The notes: a model not told the origin generated them from the sequence alone. DNA of 64,000 nt from Geobacillus thermocatenulatus (GCF_002217655.1 NZ_NEWK01000002.1:1737164-1801163), one strand, 5' to 3'; shown: positions 25,009 through 36,434, numbered from the stretch's first letter. Program-made: numbers and translations.

Positions 25009-25663
25009 ACTCGTTCTTCCTTTCTTGTTGTTTCAATGCCTCAAGCTCGCTTTTCAGCCGGGCGATTTCCTCTTCAAGCTCCCGAAACCGGTCGGCGATC
25101 GGGTCAGGAAGGTCGGTATGGTTTAAATCTTTCTTCACTTTCACCCCGTCGCGCACAACGACGCGGCCCGGAATGCCAACGACGGTCGAATTGGGCGGCA
25201 CATCTTTTAACACAACCGACCCGGCACCGATTTTCGAGTTTTCCCCGATCGTAATCGAACCGAGCACTTTCGCGCCGGCAGCGATCAAACAGTTGTCTTT
25301 GATCGTCGGGTGCCGCTTCCCTTTTTCTTTCCCTGTCCCGCCTAATGTGACCCCTTGATAGACGGTGACATTGTCGCCGATTTCGCACGTTTCGCCGATC
25401 ACCACGCCCATGCCGTGGTCGATGAAAAAGCGGCGGCCGATTTTCGCGCCCGGATGGATTTCAATGCCAGTGAAAAAGCGGCTGATTTGCGAAATCAAGC
25501 GGGCAAGAAAGTAAAATTTCCGCTTGTAAAGCGCATGGGCAATCCGATGCGCCCAGATGGCATGCAGGCCGGAATACGTTAAAATGACTTCCAAATAGCT
25601 TCTCGCCGCCGGGTCTTGCTCAAAAATGACCTCAATATCCTCTTTTAACGTTTTAAACATCAT
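24986..25663 (-). CDS. cysE: Serine O-acetyltransferase
   Basis: CysE transfers an acetyl group from acetyl-CoA to serine, the first step of cysteine synthesis. The 225-residue protein has the left-handed beta-helix repeats from about residue 65 to 165 ([36 protein letters not shown]). The His of IDHGMG is catalytic in the family. Two ATG codons stand together at 25663 and 25660, behind GGAGGGAGG; the first is used here. A longer frame runs into the T-box and is not the protein. Confidence 0.93.
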   Translation of the reverse strand: MMFKTLKEDIEVIFEQDPAARSYLEVILTYSGLHAIWAHRIAHALYKRKFYFLARLISQISRFFTGIEIHPGAKIGRRFFIDHGMGVVIGETCEIGDNVTVYQGVTLGGTGKEKGKRHPTIKDNCLIAAGAKVLGSITIGENSKIGAGSVVLKDVPPNSTVVGIPGRVVVRDGVKVKKDLNHTDLPDPIADRFRELEEEIARLKSELEALKQQERKNEYEQHPAL

Positions 25664-25696
25664 GTCCTCCCTCCATCCCTCTAAGTTGTCTTGAAT

Positions 25697-25975
25697 AAAA
25701 AAGCGTCCCTGTGCCGAAGACACAGAGACGCTTTTGGCGCGGTTCCACTCTGTTTAGCGAAACGGGGCTCCGTTTCGCTCACTCGATTCCGATAACGGAG
25801 ATGCTCCGCTCCCCTCTACTGCAGAACGTCTCTGTTCCGGTTCGAAAGGAGACTCCGAGGCGCACTTCAGACAGCACCGAACATAAGCCGCTTCCAGCCC
25901 AGGCGGCTCTCTCTGGGATGCCGATGCTTCCTACTTCTCCTCGTCAACGCTTTTTCTTTATGCGCTTGTTCCATC
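25697..25975 (-). promoter_or_regulatory. T-box riboswitch of cysE-cysS, cysteine type
   Basis: Stem I has the k-turn/AGTA start, AGAGAG, and the GGCTGGAA distal loop. The specifier loop reads CTGAAGTGCGCC with TGC (Cys) at 25864-25862. The T-box consensus AGAGTGGAACCGCG (near 25752-25739) and a terminator (25735-25697, GCGTCTCTGTG/CACAGGGACGC plus T6) follow. In a T-box, uncharged cognate tRNA binds the TGG of the T-box loop and prevents termination. The codon matches the genes controlled. Confidence 0.9.
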
Positions 25976-25987
25976 GAAACTTTGTAT

Positions 25988-25996
25988 TATTATACC
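25988..25996 (-). promoter_or_regulatory. Extended -10 promoter before the cysE T-box
   Basis: The minus strand reads TGGTATAAT, an extended -10. No good -35 lies 17 bp upstream. It is just before the start of the T-box leader. Confidence 0.55.
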
Positions 25997-26028
25997 ACAT
26001 CCATCATGCAAACGTGCATAGAGGCCGA

Positions 26029-27504
26029 TTAAAATTTTTCTTGCAACACCCGCTCCAGCCGCTCGATCACTTTTTCTTTGCCGAGCAACTGAATGGCAAA
26101 CGGCAGCTCCGGTCCGTGCGTTTGTCCCGTCACCGCCGCGCGGATCGGCATAAACAACTTTTTCCCTTTTTGCCCGGTCGCCTTTTGCACCGCTTTAATG
26201 GCCGCTTTAATCTCGTCTGCCGTAAACGGCTCAAGCTCACGCACGCTCTCAAGGAAGGTGGAAAGCACAGACGGCACTTGCTCTTCAGCAAGCACTTGAC
26301 GCGCCTCGTCCTCGTAGTCGATTTCTTCTTTAAAGAACAACTCAGACAGCGGAACGATCTCCGCCCCGTAGCTCATTTGCTCTTGATACAAAGCAATTAA
26401 ATCGCGCGCCCATTGCCGCTGTTCGTCCGTCATATCCGCCGGCAGGCGCCCGGCTTTCACTAAATGCGGCAAGGCCAGCTCGACAAGCCGGTCAAGATCA
26501 AGCTTTTTGATATATTGGTTGTTCATCCATGTCAGCTTTTTCGTATCAAACATGGACGGCGATTTTGACAGCCGAGAGACATCGAACATGCGGATCAGTT
26601 CGTCTTTCGTAAAAATTTCTTCCTCTCCTTCCGGCGACCAGCCTAAGAGGGCGAAAAAGTTGAACATCGCTTCCGGCAAATAGCCAAGTTCTTTGTATTG
26701 CGAGACGAACTGAATGATTGATTCATCGCGCTTAGACAGCTTTTTCCGCTGCTCGTTGACGATCAACGTCAAGTGCGCGAACTGCGGCGGCTCCCAGCCG
26801 AAGTACTCGTATACCATGAGCTGCTTCGGCGTATTGGACAAATGTTCCTCACCGCGAAACACATGGCTGATTTCCATTAAATGGTCGTCGATGACAACAG
26901 CGAAATTGTATGTCGGAATGCCATTCGCCTTGACAATCACCCAATCGCCGCCGACATCTTTCGATTCAAACACCACTTTGCCGCGCACTAAATCGTAAAA
27001 CTCGTACGTTTTCCCTTCCGGCACCTTCAGGCGGATCGTATACGGCTTCCCTTGCGCCTCAAGCTCCGCGACCTGCTCCGGCGTCAAATGGCGGCATTTG
27101 CCGCTGTACTGCGGAGCGGCGATGCCGGCCGCCCGCTGCGCCTCCCGCTCGCGCTCGAGCTCTTCCGGCGTGCAAAAACATTTGTATGCATGCCCTTGCT
27201 CAAGCAATTCATTCACATATTTTCGGTAAATATCGAGCCGCTCCGTTTGCCGGTACGGCCCGTAGCCGCCATCTTGATCAATCGATTCATCATAATCAAT
27301 GCCGAGCCATTTTAAGTTTTCGAGCTGCGACTTTTCGCCGCCTTCGACGTTCCGTTCAATATCCGTATCCTCGATGCGGACGATCATTTTTCCACCGTGA
27401 TGGCGGGCAAACAAATAGTTAAACAGCGCGGTCCGCGCCCCGCCGATATGCAAATGGCCGGTTGGGCTCGGCGCATAGCGCACGCGCACCTCTTTTGCCA
27501 TCAT
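26029..27504 (-). CDS. gltX: Glutamyl-tRNA synthetase
   Basis: GluRS charges tRNA-Glu and, in most bacilli, also tRNA-Gln, which GatCAB then amidates. The 491-residue enzyme begins [20 protein letters not shown]. It has the HIGH motif HIGG (about 18-22) and KLSKRDESI (about 255-263). The family is of the non-discriminating Bacillus type by homology. The second ATG is three bases downstream. No terminator separates it clearly from the cysE T-box promoter. Confidence 0.96.
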   Translation of the reverse strand: MMAKEVRVRYAPSPTGHLHIGGARTALFNYLFARHHGGKMIVRIEDTDIERNVEGGEKSQLENLKWLGIDYDESIDQDGGYGPYRQTERLDIYRKYVNELLEQGHAYKCFCTPEELEREREAQRAAGIAAPQYSGKCRHLTPEQVAELEAQGKPYTIRLKVPEGKTYEFYDLVRGKVVFESKDVGGDWVIVKANGIPTYNFAVVIDDHLMEISHVFRGEEHLSNTPKQLMVYEYFGWEPPQFAHLTLIVNEQRKKLSKRDESIIQFVSQYKELGYLPEAMFNFFALLGWSPEGEEEIFTKDELIRMFDVSRLSKSPSMFDTKKLTWMNNQYIKKLDLDRLVELALPHLVKAGRLPADMTDEQRQWARDLIALYQEQMSYGAEIVPLSELFFKEEIDYEDEARQVLAEEQVPSVLSTFLESVRELEPFTADEIKAAIKAVQKATGQKGKKLFMPIRAAVTGQTHGPELPFAIQLLGKEKVIERLERVLQEKF

Positions 27505-27539
27505 CCAAACCCTCCACTTCCATCAAAGCTTGTGCTATT

Positions 27540-27568
27540 ATTGTACCGTTTATCGCGGCAAAGTTCAA
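27540..27568 (-). promoter_or_regulatory. Promoter of gltX
   Basis: TTGAAC (27568-27563), 17-bp spacer, TACAAT (27545-27540). Confidence 0.65.
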
Positions 27569-27702
27569 AACAGACAGCTCTCGCCTAAGCCGCTCCACAC
27601 CGCCGACGCCCCCCTTTACACCTCCTAGCCAGGACGGCAAACAAAGCGCTTATGTATGAAGGAACGAGGTCTTCCCAAATGATGTTGCCAAAGTCCGCTC
27701 CA

Positions 27703-28179
27703 TTAGCTTTTTTGCAGCAAGACGACCGCCTGGGCGGCAATGCCTTCCCCTCGCCCAGTGAATCCAAGCTTCTCCGTCGTCGTTGCCTTCACATTGACTT
27801 GCGATCGCTCGGCTTCCAGCAACCGAGCGATCACCGTCCTCATTTCTTCAATATACGGCGCCATCTTCGGCTTTTGTGCGATGATCGTGCAGTCGGCGTT
27901 CACGAGCCTATACCCTTCCTGACGAGCAAGCGCCCATACGTGCGCCAACAGCTCAGCCGAGTCGGCATCTTTAAAGCGCGGATCTGTGTCCGGAAAATGC
28001 CGGCCGATATCGCCGGCGCCGATTGCCCCAAGGCATGCGTCCGCCACCGCATGAAGCAGCACGTCGGCATCTGAGTGGCCGAGCAGCCCCTTTTCATACG
28101 GAATGGTGACGCCGCCAATGATCAGCGGACGCCCTTCAACAAGCTGATGGACGTCAAACCCTTGTCCAATGCGAAACAT
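27703..28179 (-). CDS. ispF: 2-C-methyl-D-erythritol 2,4-cyclodiphosphate synthase
   Basis: IspF carries out the fifth step of the MEP isoprenoid pathway. The 158-residue protein starts [20 protein letters not shown], with the zinc site Asp-x-His (DVH, about 9-11), and [20 protein letters not shown] (about 33-52). The C-terminal [15 protein letters not shown] is also typical. It follows ispD by 14 nt, and the two steps are separated in the pathway by IspE, encoded elsewhere. Confidence 0.96.
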   Translation of the reverse strand: MFRIGQGFDVHQLVEGRPLIIGGVTIPYEKGLLGHSDADVLLHAVADACLGAIGAGDIGRHFPDTDPRFKDADSAELLAHVWALARQEGYRLVNADCTIIAQKPKMAPYIEEMRTVIARLLEAERSQVNVKATTTEKLGFTGRGEGIAAQAVVLLQKS

Positions 28180-28193
28180 CTCTCCACCCCCAT

Positions 28194-28880
28194 CTATTCG
28201 GCCATCCGGCTTGCCAAAATCGCCTCAGCAAACAAAAGGTCCTCCGGCGTCGTCATCTTAATATTGCGATAATCCCCTTCAATGATCTTCACCGGCTTGC
28301 CGATTCGCTCCACAAGGCTGGCGTCATCCGTGCCGAGATAGCCAGCCTGTTTCGCCGCTTCGTGCGCTTCCATGATCAAAGACAGACGAAAAGCTTGTGG
28401 CGTCTGCACCGCCCACAAGCTGGAACGATCAATCGTCTGTTCGACAAACAAACCGTTCGCTTTTTTGATCGTATCTTTCACCCGCACTGCCGGGATCGCC
28501 GCCCCGTACTGAACAGCGGCGTTCACGAGCTCGTGCAAATGATGGACGCGGACAAACGGGCGGGCGCCGTCATGGATGAGAACAATCTCCTCCCCCGCGA
28601 GCGCCTGCAATCCGTTATAGACGCTATGCTGCCGCTCCTCGCCGCCGTCGGTAAGCGCGGCGACTTTTCGAATGCGAAAGCGGGCGAGCAGCTGCTCAAA
28701 TCGGCTTCGCTCGGCTGGGTTGACGACGAGCACGATGCGGGTGCACCGCTCATCGCGCTCAAACACGTTCAGCGTCCGAACGATGAGCGGCTCACCGCCA
28801 AGCTCAAGGAATTGCTTGTTCATGCCGGCGTTCATCCGCTTTCCTCGCCCGGCCGCCAAGACAATCGCTTCGTAATTCAT
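28194..28880 (-). CDS. ispD: 2-C-methyl-D-erythritol 4-phosphate cytidylyltransferase
   Basis: IspD makes CDP-methylerythritol from MEP and CTP. The 228-residue protein begins [18 protein letters not shown], whose AAGxGxRM loop binds the nucleotide. It has [13 protein letters not shown] (about 99-111) and QTPQAFRL (about 152-159). It is 21 nt after yacL and before ispF, as in B. subtilis. Confidence 0.96.
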   Translation of the reverse strand: MNYEAIVLAAGRGKRMNAGMNKQFLELGGEPLIVRTLNVFERDERCTRIVLVVNPAERSRFEQLLARFRIRKVAALTDGGEERQHSVYNGLQALAGEEIVLIHDGARPFVRVHHLHELVNAAVQYGAAIPAVRVKDTIKKANGLFVEQTIDRSSLWAVQTPQAFRLSLIMEAHEAAKQAGYLGTDDASLVERIGKPVKIIEGDYRNIKMTTPEDLLFAEAILASRMAE

Positions 28881-28901
28881 TGGCCGTTTCCCCTATTCGT
28901 T

Positions 28902-29996
28902 TTACAACACTTTTTGCAGCAATTTCAATTTGGCAAAAATCATTCTCCCTGCAGATGTTTGTAACACGCTGGTGACTAAAACGTCAACCCGTTTGCCAAT
29001 ATATTCTTTGCCATCTTCGACGACGATCATCGTCCCGTCGTCCAAATAGGCCACGCCTTGGTTATGCTCCTTCCCATCTTTAATGACGTGTACGTTCAGC
29101 TCCTCGCCTGGCAGCACGACCGGTTTGACGGCATTCGCTAAATCGTTGATATTCAAAACACGCACGTTTTGCAGCTCACATACTTTGTTTAAATTGAAAT
29201 CGTTCGTCACCACAACGCCTTGCAGCTGCTTCGCCAGCTTGACAAGTTTGCTGTCGACTTCCTGGACATCGCTGAAATCTGCTTCATGGATTTCCACTTT
29301 CATCGCCATTTCTTTTTGGATGCGGTTCAAAATATCCAAGCCGCGGCGGCCGCGGTTCCGCTTCAGCACATCGGACGAATCAGCGATATGCTGCAATTCT
29401 TCGAGCACAAACCGCGGAATGACAAGCGGTCCTTCCAAAAACCCAGTTTGGCAAATGTCTGCGATCCGCCCGTCGATGATGACGCTTGTATCCAAAATTT
29501 TCACAGCACCGCCCTTTGACGGTTCGTTTTCCGCTTCTCCACCTTTTTTCTTCGCCATGCGGTTGGACAAGGAAAATAAGTTCATCAACTCATTCCGTTT
29601 CTTTAAACCGACTCGAAACCCTAAGTAGCCAAGCAACACCGTCAAAAAAATCGGCAACACCGTATTCAACACTTGAATGTGAAACGACTGCAACGGCATG
29701 ACAACGAAAAACGCGATAATAAGACCGAAAATCAGCCCGAGACTGCCAAACAGCACGTCGGCGGCCGGCGCCTTCACGAGCGTTTCCTCCACCCAGCGAA
29801 TCATGTCAACGACATAATCAACAAGCCAAAACGTCAACAAAAAGAAAACGACTGCCCCTAGCACCGCCAGCGTATAAGAATTATGGAGAAGCGGCATGCC
29901 GCTCACATTCATCAGCTTAAGCAAGTCAGGAAAAAACATGGCGCCTAACGTTCCACCCACGGCGAGGAAAAATAATTGCACAATGCGTTTGACCAT
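28902..29996 (-). CDS. yacL: Membrane PIN-TRAM domain protein (YacL)
   Basis: A 364-residue protein with four hydrophobic segments in about residues 1-125. A PIN nuclease-like domain follows at about 165-290 ([33 protein letters not shown], with acidic residues of the active site). It ends in a TRAM domain at about 300-360 ([20 protein letters not shown]). The physiological role is not settled. In B. subtilis the gene order is radA-disA-yacL; here disA is missing and a 353-nt gap precedes yacL. Confidence 0.87.
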   Translation of the reverse strand: MVKRIVQLFFLAVGGTLGAMFFPDLLKLMNVSGMPLLHNSYTLAVLGAVVFFLLTFWLVDYVVDMIRWVEETLVKAPAADVLFGSLGLIFGLIIAFFVVMPLQSFHIQVLNTVLPIFLTVLLGYLGFRVGLKKRNELMNLFSLSNRMAKKKGGEAENEPSKGGAVKILDTSVIIDGRIADICQTGFLEGPLVIPRFVLEELQHIADSSDVLKRNRGRRGLDILNRIQKEMAMKVEIHEADFSDVQEVDSKLVKLAKQLQGVVVTNDFNLNKVCELQNVRVLNINDLANAVKPVVLPGEELNVHVIKDGKEHNQGVAYLDDGTMIVVEDGKEYIGKRVDVLVTSVLQTSAGRMIFAKLKLLQKVL

Positions 29997-30349
29997 CAGC
30001 CCATCTTCACCTCCCTATTTAACATTATAAACAGTTTCCCATGTTTGAAACCAATTGGAAGGCAATTTTTCATCGTTTTTGAACATTCGACATGTGCTTG
30101 TAACAATGGGTAGAACACATTTGCCAAACGTCGGGTTAGTTTAGGAGCTTTTATTATTTTTTACGTACATCAGGGCAAATCGGATTTGTTTAGGGGCCTC
30201 TACTTATTTTTTACGTACATCAACGCAAAAGGGTTCAATTTTTTCGGTTGTCTATGCCCCCGCTTGAGCGCTTAAAAAACGAGGAGGCGATTGGACTTTC
30301 ACTCATACCTTTGGACGCAAAGAAATGGGCCGCGCAGATGGGGGAGCGT
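29997..30349. other. Gap between radA and yacL where disA is usually found
   Basis: No reading frame here resembles the diadenylate cyclase DisA, which would need about 1.08 kb. The gap holds a 60-nt tandem repeat (30120-30239), a TATAAT (30029-30024, minus) upstream of yacL with a poor -35, and AT-rich sequence. The plus-strand frame at 30248-30433 is not a match to any family I know. Confidence 0.75.
30120..30239. repeat. Two tandem 60-nt repeats
   Basis: The stretches at 30120-30179 and 30180-30239 align, with TTACGTACATCA occurring at 30161 and again at 30221. Both copies share TTTAGG(A/G)GC(T/C)T and TTATTTTTTACGTACATC and differ at several bases. No transposase or terminal inverted repeat is visible. 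Origin and function are unknown. Confidence 0.72.
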
Positions 30350-31723
30350 TTAACACATTGTATGCTCAAGCGCCTCGGCCACATGCGAAACACCGATCAC
30401 TTGCACACCTTTTGGCGGCTGCCAGCCGGCTAAATTGTTTTTTGGCACAATGATGCGGGAAAAGCCTAATTTTACCGCCTCCTGTACGCGCTGTTCGATG
30501 CGCGAGACGCGGCGCACCTCTCCAGTTAAGCCGACTTCGCCGATAATGACATCCGCCGGATTCGTCGGCCGATCGCGGAAACTTGAGGCGATGCTGACAG
30601 CGACCGCCAAATCAATGGCCGGCTCATCAAGCTTCACACCGCCCGCCACTTTCAAATAAGCATCTTGGTTTTGCAACAGCAGCCCAACCCGCTTTTCGAG
30701 CACGGCCATCAAAAGCGACACACGGTTATGGTCAAGGCCGGTCGCCATCCGTCTCGGGTTGCCGAAGCTCGTCGGCGAGACGAGCGCCTGGATTTCCACG
30801 AGCACCGGCCGCGTCCCTTCCATCGCTGCCACGACCGTCGAGCCAGCCGCTCCGCGCGACCGTTCTTCTAAAAACACTTCTGATGGGTTTTCCACTTCCT
30901 TCAGCCCAATGTCGCGCATCTCAAAAATGCCGATTTCGTTCGTTGAGCCAAAACGGTTTTTCACCGCTCGCAAAATGCGGTACGTATGATGCCGCTCCCC
31001 TTCAAAATAGAGAACGGTGTCCACCATATGTTCGAGCAGGCGCGGCCCGGCGATCGCCCCTTCCTTCGTCACATGACCGACGATAAAAATGGCAATGCCT
31101 TTTGTTTTCGCCAGCTTCATCAGCTCGGCCGTGCATTCGCGCACTTGGGCGACGCTGCCCGGTGCAGAGGAAATATCGGTGCGATACACCGTCTGAATCG
31201 AATCAATGATGACACAAGCAGGTTGAACCGTTTCAACCGCTGCCACAATGTATTCCAAATCTGCTTCCGCCAACACGTACAGCTGATGGCACTCCGCACG
31301 AAGGCGTCCAGCGCGCAACTTTACTTGTTTGACCGATTCCTCGCCGGAGACATACAGCACTTGATGCCCATCGGCGGCCAGCTGCGCTGATGTTTGCAAA
31401 AGCAACGTTGATTTGCCAATGCCAGGGTCGCCGCCGATCAAAACGAGCGAACCTTTGACGATTCCACCGCCCAACACGCGATCGAGCTCCGCGCTGTTCG
31501 TTTTCATGCGCGGCTCTTGCACCGCCTCCACGGCTGTAATCGGGACCGGTTTGGCCGAACCCGCCCGCTCCGAATGAAGAAATGCGCCGCGCACAGTCGG
31601 TTTCTCCTGCTCAATTTCCTCAACAAACGAATTCCATGTTTGGCATCCCGGACAGCGTCCAAGCCATTTGGCCGACTCATATCCACACTCTTGGCAAACG
31701 AACTTCGTTTTCTTCTTCGCCAT
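30350..31723 (-). CDS. radA: DNA repair protein RadA
   Basis: RadA is a RecA-like branch-migration ATPase. From the ATG at 31723 (AAAGGG upstream) it has 457 residues. It has a four-Cys zinc site (CQECGY at about 10, CPGC at about 27), Walker [11 protein letters not shown] (about 93-102), the RadA motif KNRFG (about 255-259) and a C-terminal Lon-like domain. The longer frame extends into the clpC terminator. The gene follows clpC as in B. subtilis, but the following gene is not disA. Confidence 0.95.
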   Translation of the reverse strand: MAKKKTKFVCQECGYESAKWLGRCPGCQTWNSFVEEIEQEKPTVRGAFLHSERAGSAKPVPITAVEAVQEPRMKTNSAELDRVLGGGIVKGSLVLIGGDPGIGKSTLLLQTSAQLAADGHQVLYVSGEESVKQVKLRAGRLRAECHQLYVLAEADLEYIVAAVETVQPACVIIDSIQTVYRTDISSAPGSVAQVRECTAELMKLAKTKGIAIFIVGHVTKEGAIAGPRLLEHMVDTVLYFEGERHHTYRILRAVKNRFGSTNEIGIFEMRDIGLKEVENPSEVFLEERSRGAAGSTVVAAMEGTRPVLVEIQALVSPTSFGNPRRMATGLDHNRVSLLMAVLEKRVGLLLQNQDAYLKVAGGVKLDEPAIDLAVAVSIASSFRDRPTNPADVIIGEVGLTGEVRRVSRIEQRVQEAVKLGFSRIIVPKNNLAGWQPPKGVQVIGVSHVAEALEHTMC

Positions 31724-31756
31724 CGATCTTAACCCTTTCTGTAACATTTTCCAACG

Positions 31757-31794
31757 AAAAAAGGCATGGGCAGGAAGCTGCCGCATGCCTTTTC
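31757..31794 (-). terminator. Intrinsic terminator after clpC
   Basis: AAAGGCATG...CATGCCTTTTTT with an inner GGCAG/CCTGCC part. It would reduce transcription from the ctsR operon into radA. Confidence 0.8.
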
Positions 31795-31799
31795 TTCCC

Positions 31800-34232
31800 T
31801 CACACGACCGCCTGTTTTGACAATACGACAAACTCCCCGTCTTTGACATCCACAACGACTTTTTGCCCTTTGGCGATCGTGCCTTTTAACAATTCTTCGG
31901 ACAAACGGTCTTCAACATGCTTTTGCAAGGCGCGGCGCAGCGGGCGGGCACCGTATTCTGGATCGAACCCTTCGGCGGCGATTTTCTCAATGGCGACCTC
32001 TGTCAGCTCAAGATCAATGTCTTGCTCTTTCAACCGCTTCACGAGCGTATCGGCCATCAATCGGACGATTTGTTTCAGATGGTCTTTTTCGAGCGAATGG
32101 AAGACGATGATTTCGTCGATCCGGTTTAAAAACTCTGGACGGAATGCTTTTTTCAGCTCATCCATCACTTTGCTTTTCATATCTTTGTATTGCTGGTTCC
32201 CATCTTGAATGTTGAAGCCAACGTACTTATTCCGTTTCAGCGCATCGGCGCCGACGTTGGACGTCATGATGATGATCGTGTTGCGGAAGTCGACCGTCCG
32301 CCCTTTCGAGTCAGTCAGCCGCCCATCTTCCAACACTTGCAGCAAAATATTGAACACGTCCGGATGCGCTTTTTCCATCTCATCTAACAAGACAACCGAA
32401 TACGGCTTGCGGCGCACTTTTTCCGTCAGCTGGCCGCCTTCTTCATAACCGACATACCCCGGCGGCGACCCGATGAGCCGCGATGTCGAGTGTTTTTCCA
32501 TATACTCGGACATATCGATGCGAATGAGGGCGTCTTCATCGCCAAACATCGCTTCTGCCAAGGCTCGAGCCAACTCTGTTTTCCCAACGCCGGTCGGACC
32601 AAGGAAAATGAACGAACCGATCGGGCGTTTCGGGTCTTTCAGGCCAGCACGGGCGCGGCGCACCGCTTTGGCGACCGCTTTGACCGCCTCGTCTTGGCCG
32701 ACGACACGCGAATGCAAAATTTCTTCCAGCTTGAGCAGCCGCTCCGTTTCCGTCTCAGCGAGCTTCGATACCGGAATGCCGGTCCAACTCGAGACGACCG
32801 CGGCGATGTCTTCGACCGTCACTTCCAAATTTTCTTGGCCTTGTTTTTCTTTCCACGCACGTTTCGTTTCCTCCAGTTCTTCGCGCAGCCGCTGTTCCAT
32901 ATCGCGCAGCGACGCCGCTTTTTCAAATTCTTGGCTTTGCACGGCCGCGTCTTTTTCTTTCCGCACTTCCTCGAGCTTTTGTTCAAGTTCTTTCAATTTC
33001 GGCGGTGCGGTGAACGAACGAAGGCGCACTTTCGAGCAAGCCTCGTCGATCAAATCGATCGCCTTATCCGGCAAGAAACGGTCGGTAATGTAGCGGTCGG
33101 ACAACTTGACAGCTTGCACGATCGCCTCGTCGGAAATCGAAACGCGGTGATGCGCTTCATACCGATCGCGCAACCCTTTTAAAATTTGGATCGATTCTTC
33201 CACTGTCGGTTCATCAACGTAAATCGGCTGAAAGCGGCGTTCAAGCGCGGCGTCTTTTTCAATATATTTCCGGTATTCATCGAGCGTTGTCGCGCCGATG
33301 CATTGAAGCTCCCCGCGCGCCAACGCCGGTTTCAAAATGTTCGACGCGTCGATCGCTCCTTCTGCCCCACCGGCGCCAATTAATGTATGCAGCTCATCGA
33401 TGAACAAGATGATGTTGCCCGCTTGACGAATTTCATCCATCACTTTTTTCAGCCGGTCTTCAAATTCCCCCCGGTATTTCGTTCCGGCGACGACCGTCCC
33501 CATATCGAGCGTCATGACCCGCTTGTCGCGCAGCGTTTCCGGCACTTCGTTATTGACGATTTGTTGGGCTAACCCTTCAGCAATGGCCGTTTTCCCAACG
33601 CCCGGCTCGCCGATCAACACCGGATTATTTTTCGTCCGCCGGCTTAATACTTCAATGACGCGCTGAATTTCTTTACTGCGGCCGATGACCGGGTCCAGCC
33701 GCCCTTCGCGGGCAATCGCTGTCAAATCGCGGGCGAGGCTGTCAAGCGTCGGAGTGCTCACATGCGACGCGCCGCCGCCATGGCCTGACATCGACTCATT
33801 GCTGCCGAGCAGCTGCAACACTTGCTGGCGCGCTTTGTTCAAGCTTACTCCCAAGTTGTTCAGCACGCGGGCGGCCACCCCTTCGCCTTCGCGGATCAAC
33901 CCAAGCAAAATATGTTCTGTGCCGACGTATGAATGGCCGAGCTTCCGCGCTTCATCCATCGACAGCTCAATTACTTTTTTCGCCCGCGGTGTATAGTGGA
34001 TCGTATGCGACACTTCACTGCCACGGCCGATGAGCGATTCGACTTCTTTTTGAATTTTATCTGGGCCGAGCCCAAGCGCCATGAGCGCCTTAGCCGCGAT
34101 CCCCTCGCCCTCACGAATGAGGCCAAGCAAAATATGTTCTGTGCCGATATTGTTATGGCCAAGGCGAATGGCTTCTTCCTGCGCCAGCGCCAGCACTTTT
34201 TGCGCCCGTTCCGTAAATCTGCCAAACATCAT
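31800..34232 (-). CDS. clpC: ATP-dependent unfoldase ClpC
   Basis: ClpC is the Hsp100 unfoldase that works with ClpP. It degrades proteins marked with phospho-arginine by McsB and other adaptor-bound substrates. The 810-residue protein has two N-terminal Clp repeats (1-145), AAA1 with GEPGVGKT (about 205-212), a UVR-type middle domain (about 410-470), and AAA2 with GPTGVGKT (about 545). It starts ATGATG overlapping the mcsB stop, and ends in the CtsR-controlled operon. Confidence 0.97.
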   Translation of the reverse strand: MMFGRFTERAQKVLALAQEEAIRLGHNNIGTEHILLGLIREGEGIAAKALMALGLGPDKIQKEVESLIGRGSEVSHTIHYTPRAKKVIELSMDEARKLGHSYVGTEHILLGLIREGEGVAARVLNNLGVSLNKARQQVLQLLGSNESMSGHGGGASHVSTPTLDSLARDLTAIAREGRLDPVIGRSKEIQRVIEVLSRRTKNNPVLIGEPGVGKTAIAEGLAQQIVNNEVPETLRDKRVMTLDMGTVVAGTKYRGEFEDRLKKVMDEIRQAGNIILFIDELHTLIGAGGAEGAIDASNILKPALARGELQCIGATTLDEYRKYIEKDAALERRFQPIYVDEPTVEESIQILKGLRDRYEAHHRVSISDEAIVQAVKLSDRYITDRFLPDKAIDLIDEACSKVRLRSFTAPPKLKELEQKLEEVRKEKDAAVQSQEFEKAASLRDMEQRLREELEETKRAWKEKQGQENLEVTVEDIAAVVSSWTGIPVSKLAETETERLLKLEEILHSRVVGQDEAVKAVAKAVRRARAGLKDPKRPIGSFIFLGPTGVGKTELARALAEAMFGDEDALIRIDMSEYMEKHSTSRLIGSPPGYVGYEEGGQLTEKVRRKPYSVVLLDEMEKAHPDVFNILLQVLEDGRLTDSKGRTVDFRNTIIIMTSNVGADALKRNKYVGFNIQDGNQQYKDMKSKVMDELKKAFRPEFLNRIDEIIVFHSLEKDHLKQIVRLMADTLVKRLKEQDIDLELTEVAIEKIAAEGFDPEYGARPLRRALQKHVEDRLSEELLKGTIAKGQKVVVDVKDGEFVVLSKQAVV

Positions 34233-35320
34233 CGTTCATCACCCTCCATCTTTCTTCGTTCCTCCATCTTTAAACGCTCCCGGATCAGCGCCGCGCGGCG
34301 GACGTCCCGTTCTTCAGGGCGAAGCGCCCCGCCGGCATATTGCTGCAAAAATCCCGGCTGCGTCAAAATCATCAGCTCATTTAAAATGTTGCGCGAGATG
34401 TTCTTGATATATCCTAGATCAATCCCTAAGCGAACATCGGACAGACATTGCGCCGCTTCTTTTGATTCGATGACGCGGCAGTTGGCCAGTATGCCGTATG
34501 AACGGAACACCTTGTCTTCTAATTGTATGCCCAAAGTTTTCACTAATGCCTGACGAGCCGCTCTTTCTTGGGCGATCAGCTGCTGAACGATCGTATGCAA
34601 ATCAGCAACAATGTCTTCCTCCGATTTCCCAAGCGTGATCTGGTTGGAAATTTGGAATATATTCCCCAACGCTTCACTCCCTTCACCGTATGTTCCACGG
34701 ACAACAAGCCCAAGCTGGTTGATGGCAGGAATAATACGGTTAATTTGCTGCGTCAGCACAAGCGCCGGAAGATGCATCATCACCGAAGCCCGTAATCCCG
34801 TCCCGACATTGGTCGGGCAGCTCGTTAAATAACCAAGCCGCTCGTCAAAGGCATAGTTGACATACCCTTCAATCCAATCGTCCAATTCGCTCGCCGCCTC
34901 GAGAGCCTCAGCAAGCTGCAACCCCGGGAATAGGCATTGGATGCGGATATGATCCTCCTCGTTGATCATGATGCTGATTTCTTCATTTTCCGAAAGCAGA
35001 CAAGCGCCAAACGGCGAATCTTCAGCCAGATGCGGACTAATTAAGTGTTTTTCTACCAATACCCGTTTTTCAATCGGTTGAAGCTCCGACATTTTCAACA
35101 ACTCGAAGCGGCCTGCCCCTCCGTAAGAACGATGAGCGAACGTCCGTTCAAACAACGCGACGATTTGCATCGCTTCTTCACTGCTAAACAGCGTTGGAAA
35201 ACGAAAGTCAACGATGTTGCGCGCCAGTCGGATGCGACTGCTTAAGACGATGTCCGAATCCGGCCCCTCTTGGCTCATCCACGCGCTGACCGCCGTATTG
35301 AAAAACTTCTCGAACGACAT
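34229..35320 (-). CDS. mcsB: Protein arginine kinase McsB
   Basis: McsB phosphorylates arginine residues, which marks proteins for ClpCP and switches off CtsR. The 363-residue protein has the guanido-kinase fold: SSRIRLARN (about 27-35), the nucleotide-binding Arg residues, and the substrate signature [11 protein letters not shown] region. Its stop overlaps the clpC start by 4 nt, and it follows mcsA by 5 nt. Confidence 0.94.
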   Translation of the reverse strand: MSFEKFFNTAVSAWMSQEGPDSDIVLSSRIRLARNIVDFRFPTLFSSEEAMQIVALFERTFAHRSYGGAGRFELLKMSELQPIEKRVLVEKHLISPHLAEDSPFGACLLSENEEISIMINEEDHIRIQCLFPGLQLAEALEAASELDDWIEGYVNYAFDERLGYLTSCPTNVGTGLRASVMMHLPALVLTQQINRIIPAINQLGLVVRGTYGEGSEALGNIFQISNQITLGKSEEDIVADLHTIVQQLIAQERAARQALVKTLGIQLEDKVFRSYGILANCRVIESKEAAQCLSDVRLGIDLGYIKNISRNILNELMILTQPGFLQQYAGGALRPEERDVRRAALIRERLKMEERRKMEGDER

Positions 35321-35325
35321 ACCGC

Positions 35326-35874
35326 TTACATATCCCCCTCTCCGCGTCGACGCAGTTCATCCTCCAACGAGCGGATTTGGTCGCGCACCTCGGCCGCTCG
35401 CTCGAATTCCTCACGAGCGACGAGCTCCTGAAGCTTTTGTTTCAACATAGCAAGTTGCTTGCGCAAATGGAGAACGCCGCCTTTTCGCTTCGGAATTTTT
35501 CCTGAATGAGCGGTATTGCCGCTATGGAGCCGTTTCAAAATCGGCGGCAAGTAGCGTGCAAACGTCCGGTAGCAGTTAGCGCAGCCGAACCGCCCGATTT
35601 GTGTGAATTGATGGTATGTCATTTGGCACGTCTCACATTGAAGTACATCCGGGTTCGGAAACGCGTTCGCCGTCATCTCTTTCATCGGCGCTTGAAAGTT
35701 AAGAAGCCCCGCCAACAAGTTGTTGAGTGAAAAATCATCATTGCCGTAGAACGTAAACATATGGCCATGCTCTCTGGCGCATTGCTCGCAAAGATGGAAC
35801 TCCGTTTTCTCTCCATTTACAATTTTTGTAAAGTGCATCGTGGCCGGCCGCTGCTTGCATTCTTGGCAAATCAA
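35326..35874 (-). CDS. mcsA: McsA, zinc-binding activator of McsB
   Basis: McsA activates McsB and is a stress sensor. The 182-residue protein carries four Cys pairs (CQECKQRP near the N-terminus, CEQCA, CETCQ, CANC) for zinc. A C-terminal UVR domain has the typical [20 protein letters not shown] near 135-154. It is 15 nt after ctsR and followed by mcsB. Confidence 0.93.
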   Translation of the reverse strand: MICQECKQRPATMHFTKIVNGEKTEFHLCEQCAREHGHMFTFYGNDDFSLNNLLAGLLNFQAPMKEMTANAFPNPDVLQCETCQMTYHQFTQIGRFGCANCYRTFARYLPPILKRLHSGNTAHSGKIPKRKGGVLHLRKQLAMLKQKLQELVAREEFERAAEVRDQIRSLEDELRRRGEGDM

Positions 35875-35889
35875 TGCCTCCCCCTCCCC

Positions 35890-36351
35890 CTATTTGTATT
35901 TCAGCGACGTCAGCATCGCTTTTAACATGCGGGCCCGCAGTTCGTCCCGCTCGGGCAAATCGATATATAAAACAGAACGATCCATAGCGCTTAACATAAT
36001 GTTCGCTTCCCGCTCCGAAATTACCTTTTCTTCAACGAGACGTTTTACCACATCTTCGGCATTCGATTGGCTGATGCGGTGGCCGATAAGCTCGAGCAGC
36101 TGGTCAATAAGCTGCGCTTCACTCTTTGTCTTCACTTTCATAATGCGGATATACCCACCGCCACCGCGCTTGCTTTCGACGATGTACCCTCTTTCAAGGG
36201 TAAACCTCGTATTGATGACATAGTTGATCTGAGACGGAACACATTGGAACTTATTAGCGATTTCGCTTCGCTTAATTTCAACGATATCTTGGTCGCTCAT
36301 ATTGAGCACTTGCTTTAAATATTGCTCAATGATGTCGGAAATGTTCGGCAC
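35890..36351 (-). CDS. ctsR: Transcriptional repressor CtsR
   Basis: CtsR represses clp genes by binding heptad repeats and is released by heat or McsB. The true start is the GTG at 36351, preceded by AAGGAAGGTGG, giving 153 residues and the N-terminus MPNISDIIEQYLKQVLNMSD (GTG read as Met). The winged helix-turn-helix has QCVPSQINYVINTRFTLERG, and the wing is RGGGGYIR. The open frame extends upstream to 36753, but that part runs through the 5S rRNA gene. It is the first gene of ctsR-mcsA-mcsB-clpC. Confidence 0.94.
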   Translation of the reverse strand: MPNISDIIEQYLKQVLNMSDQDIVEIKRSEIANKFQCVPSQINYVINTRFTLERGYIVESKRGGGGYIRIMKVKTKSEAQLIDQLLELIGHRISQSNAEDVVKRLVEEKVISEREANIMLSAMDRSVLYIDLPERDELRARMLKAMLTSLKYK

Positions 36352-36434
36352 TCTACCTACCACCTTCCTTACAACCAAGCTGCCTGGCGATGGGCCGTCC
36401 GCTGACAAGGACACCCCACTGCCTATTTGTTGAC

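Noticed and set aside
24238-25254. Long plus-strand open frame of 338 codons
   Set aside because: It lies antisense to cysS and cysE. Such long antisense frames are common in GC-rich genes, and its residues show no domain pattern.
30120-30239. The tandem repeat as a CRISPR array
   Set aside because: Only two copies with no spacer between them, and no cas gene near.
30248-30433. Plus-strand 61-residue frame in the radA-yacL gap
   Set aside because: Half of it overlaps the end of radA on the opposite strand, there is no binding site or family match, and no promoter is seen.
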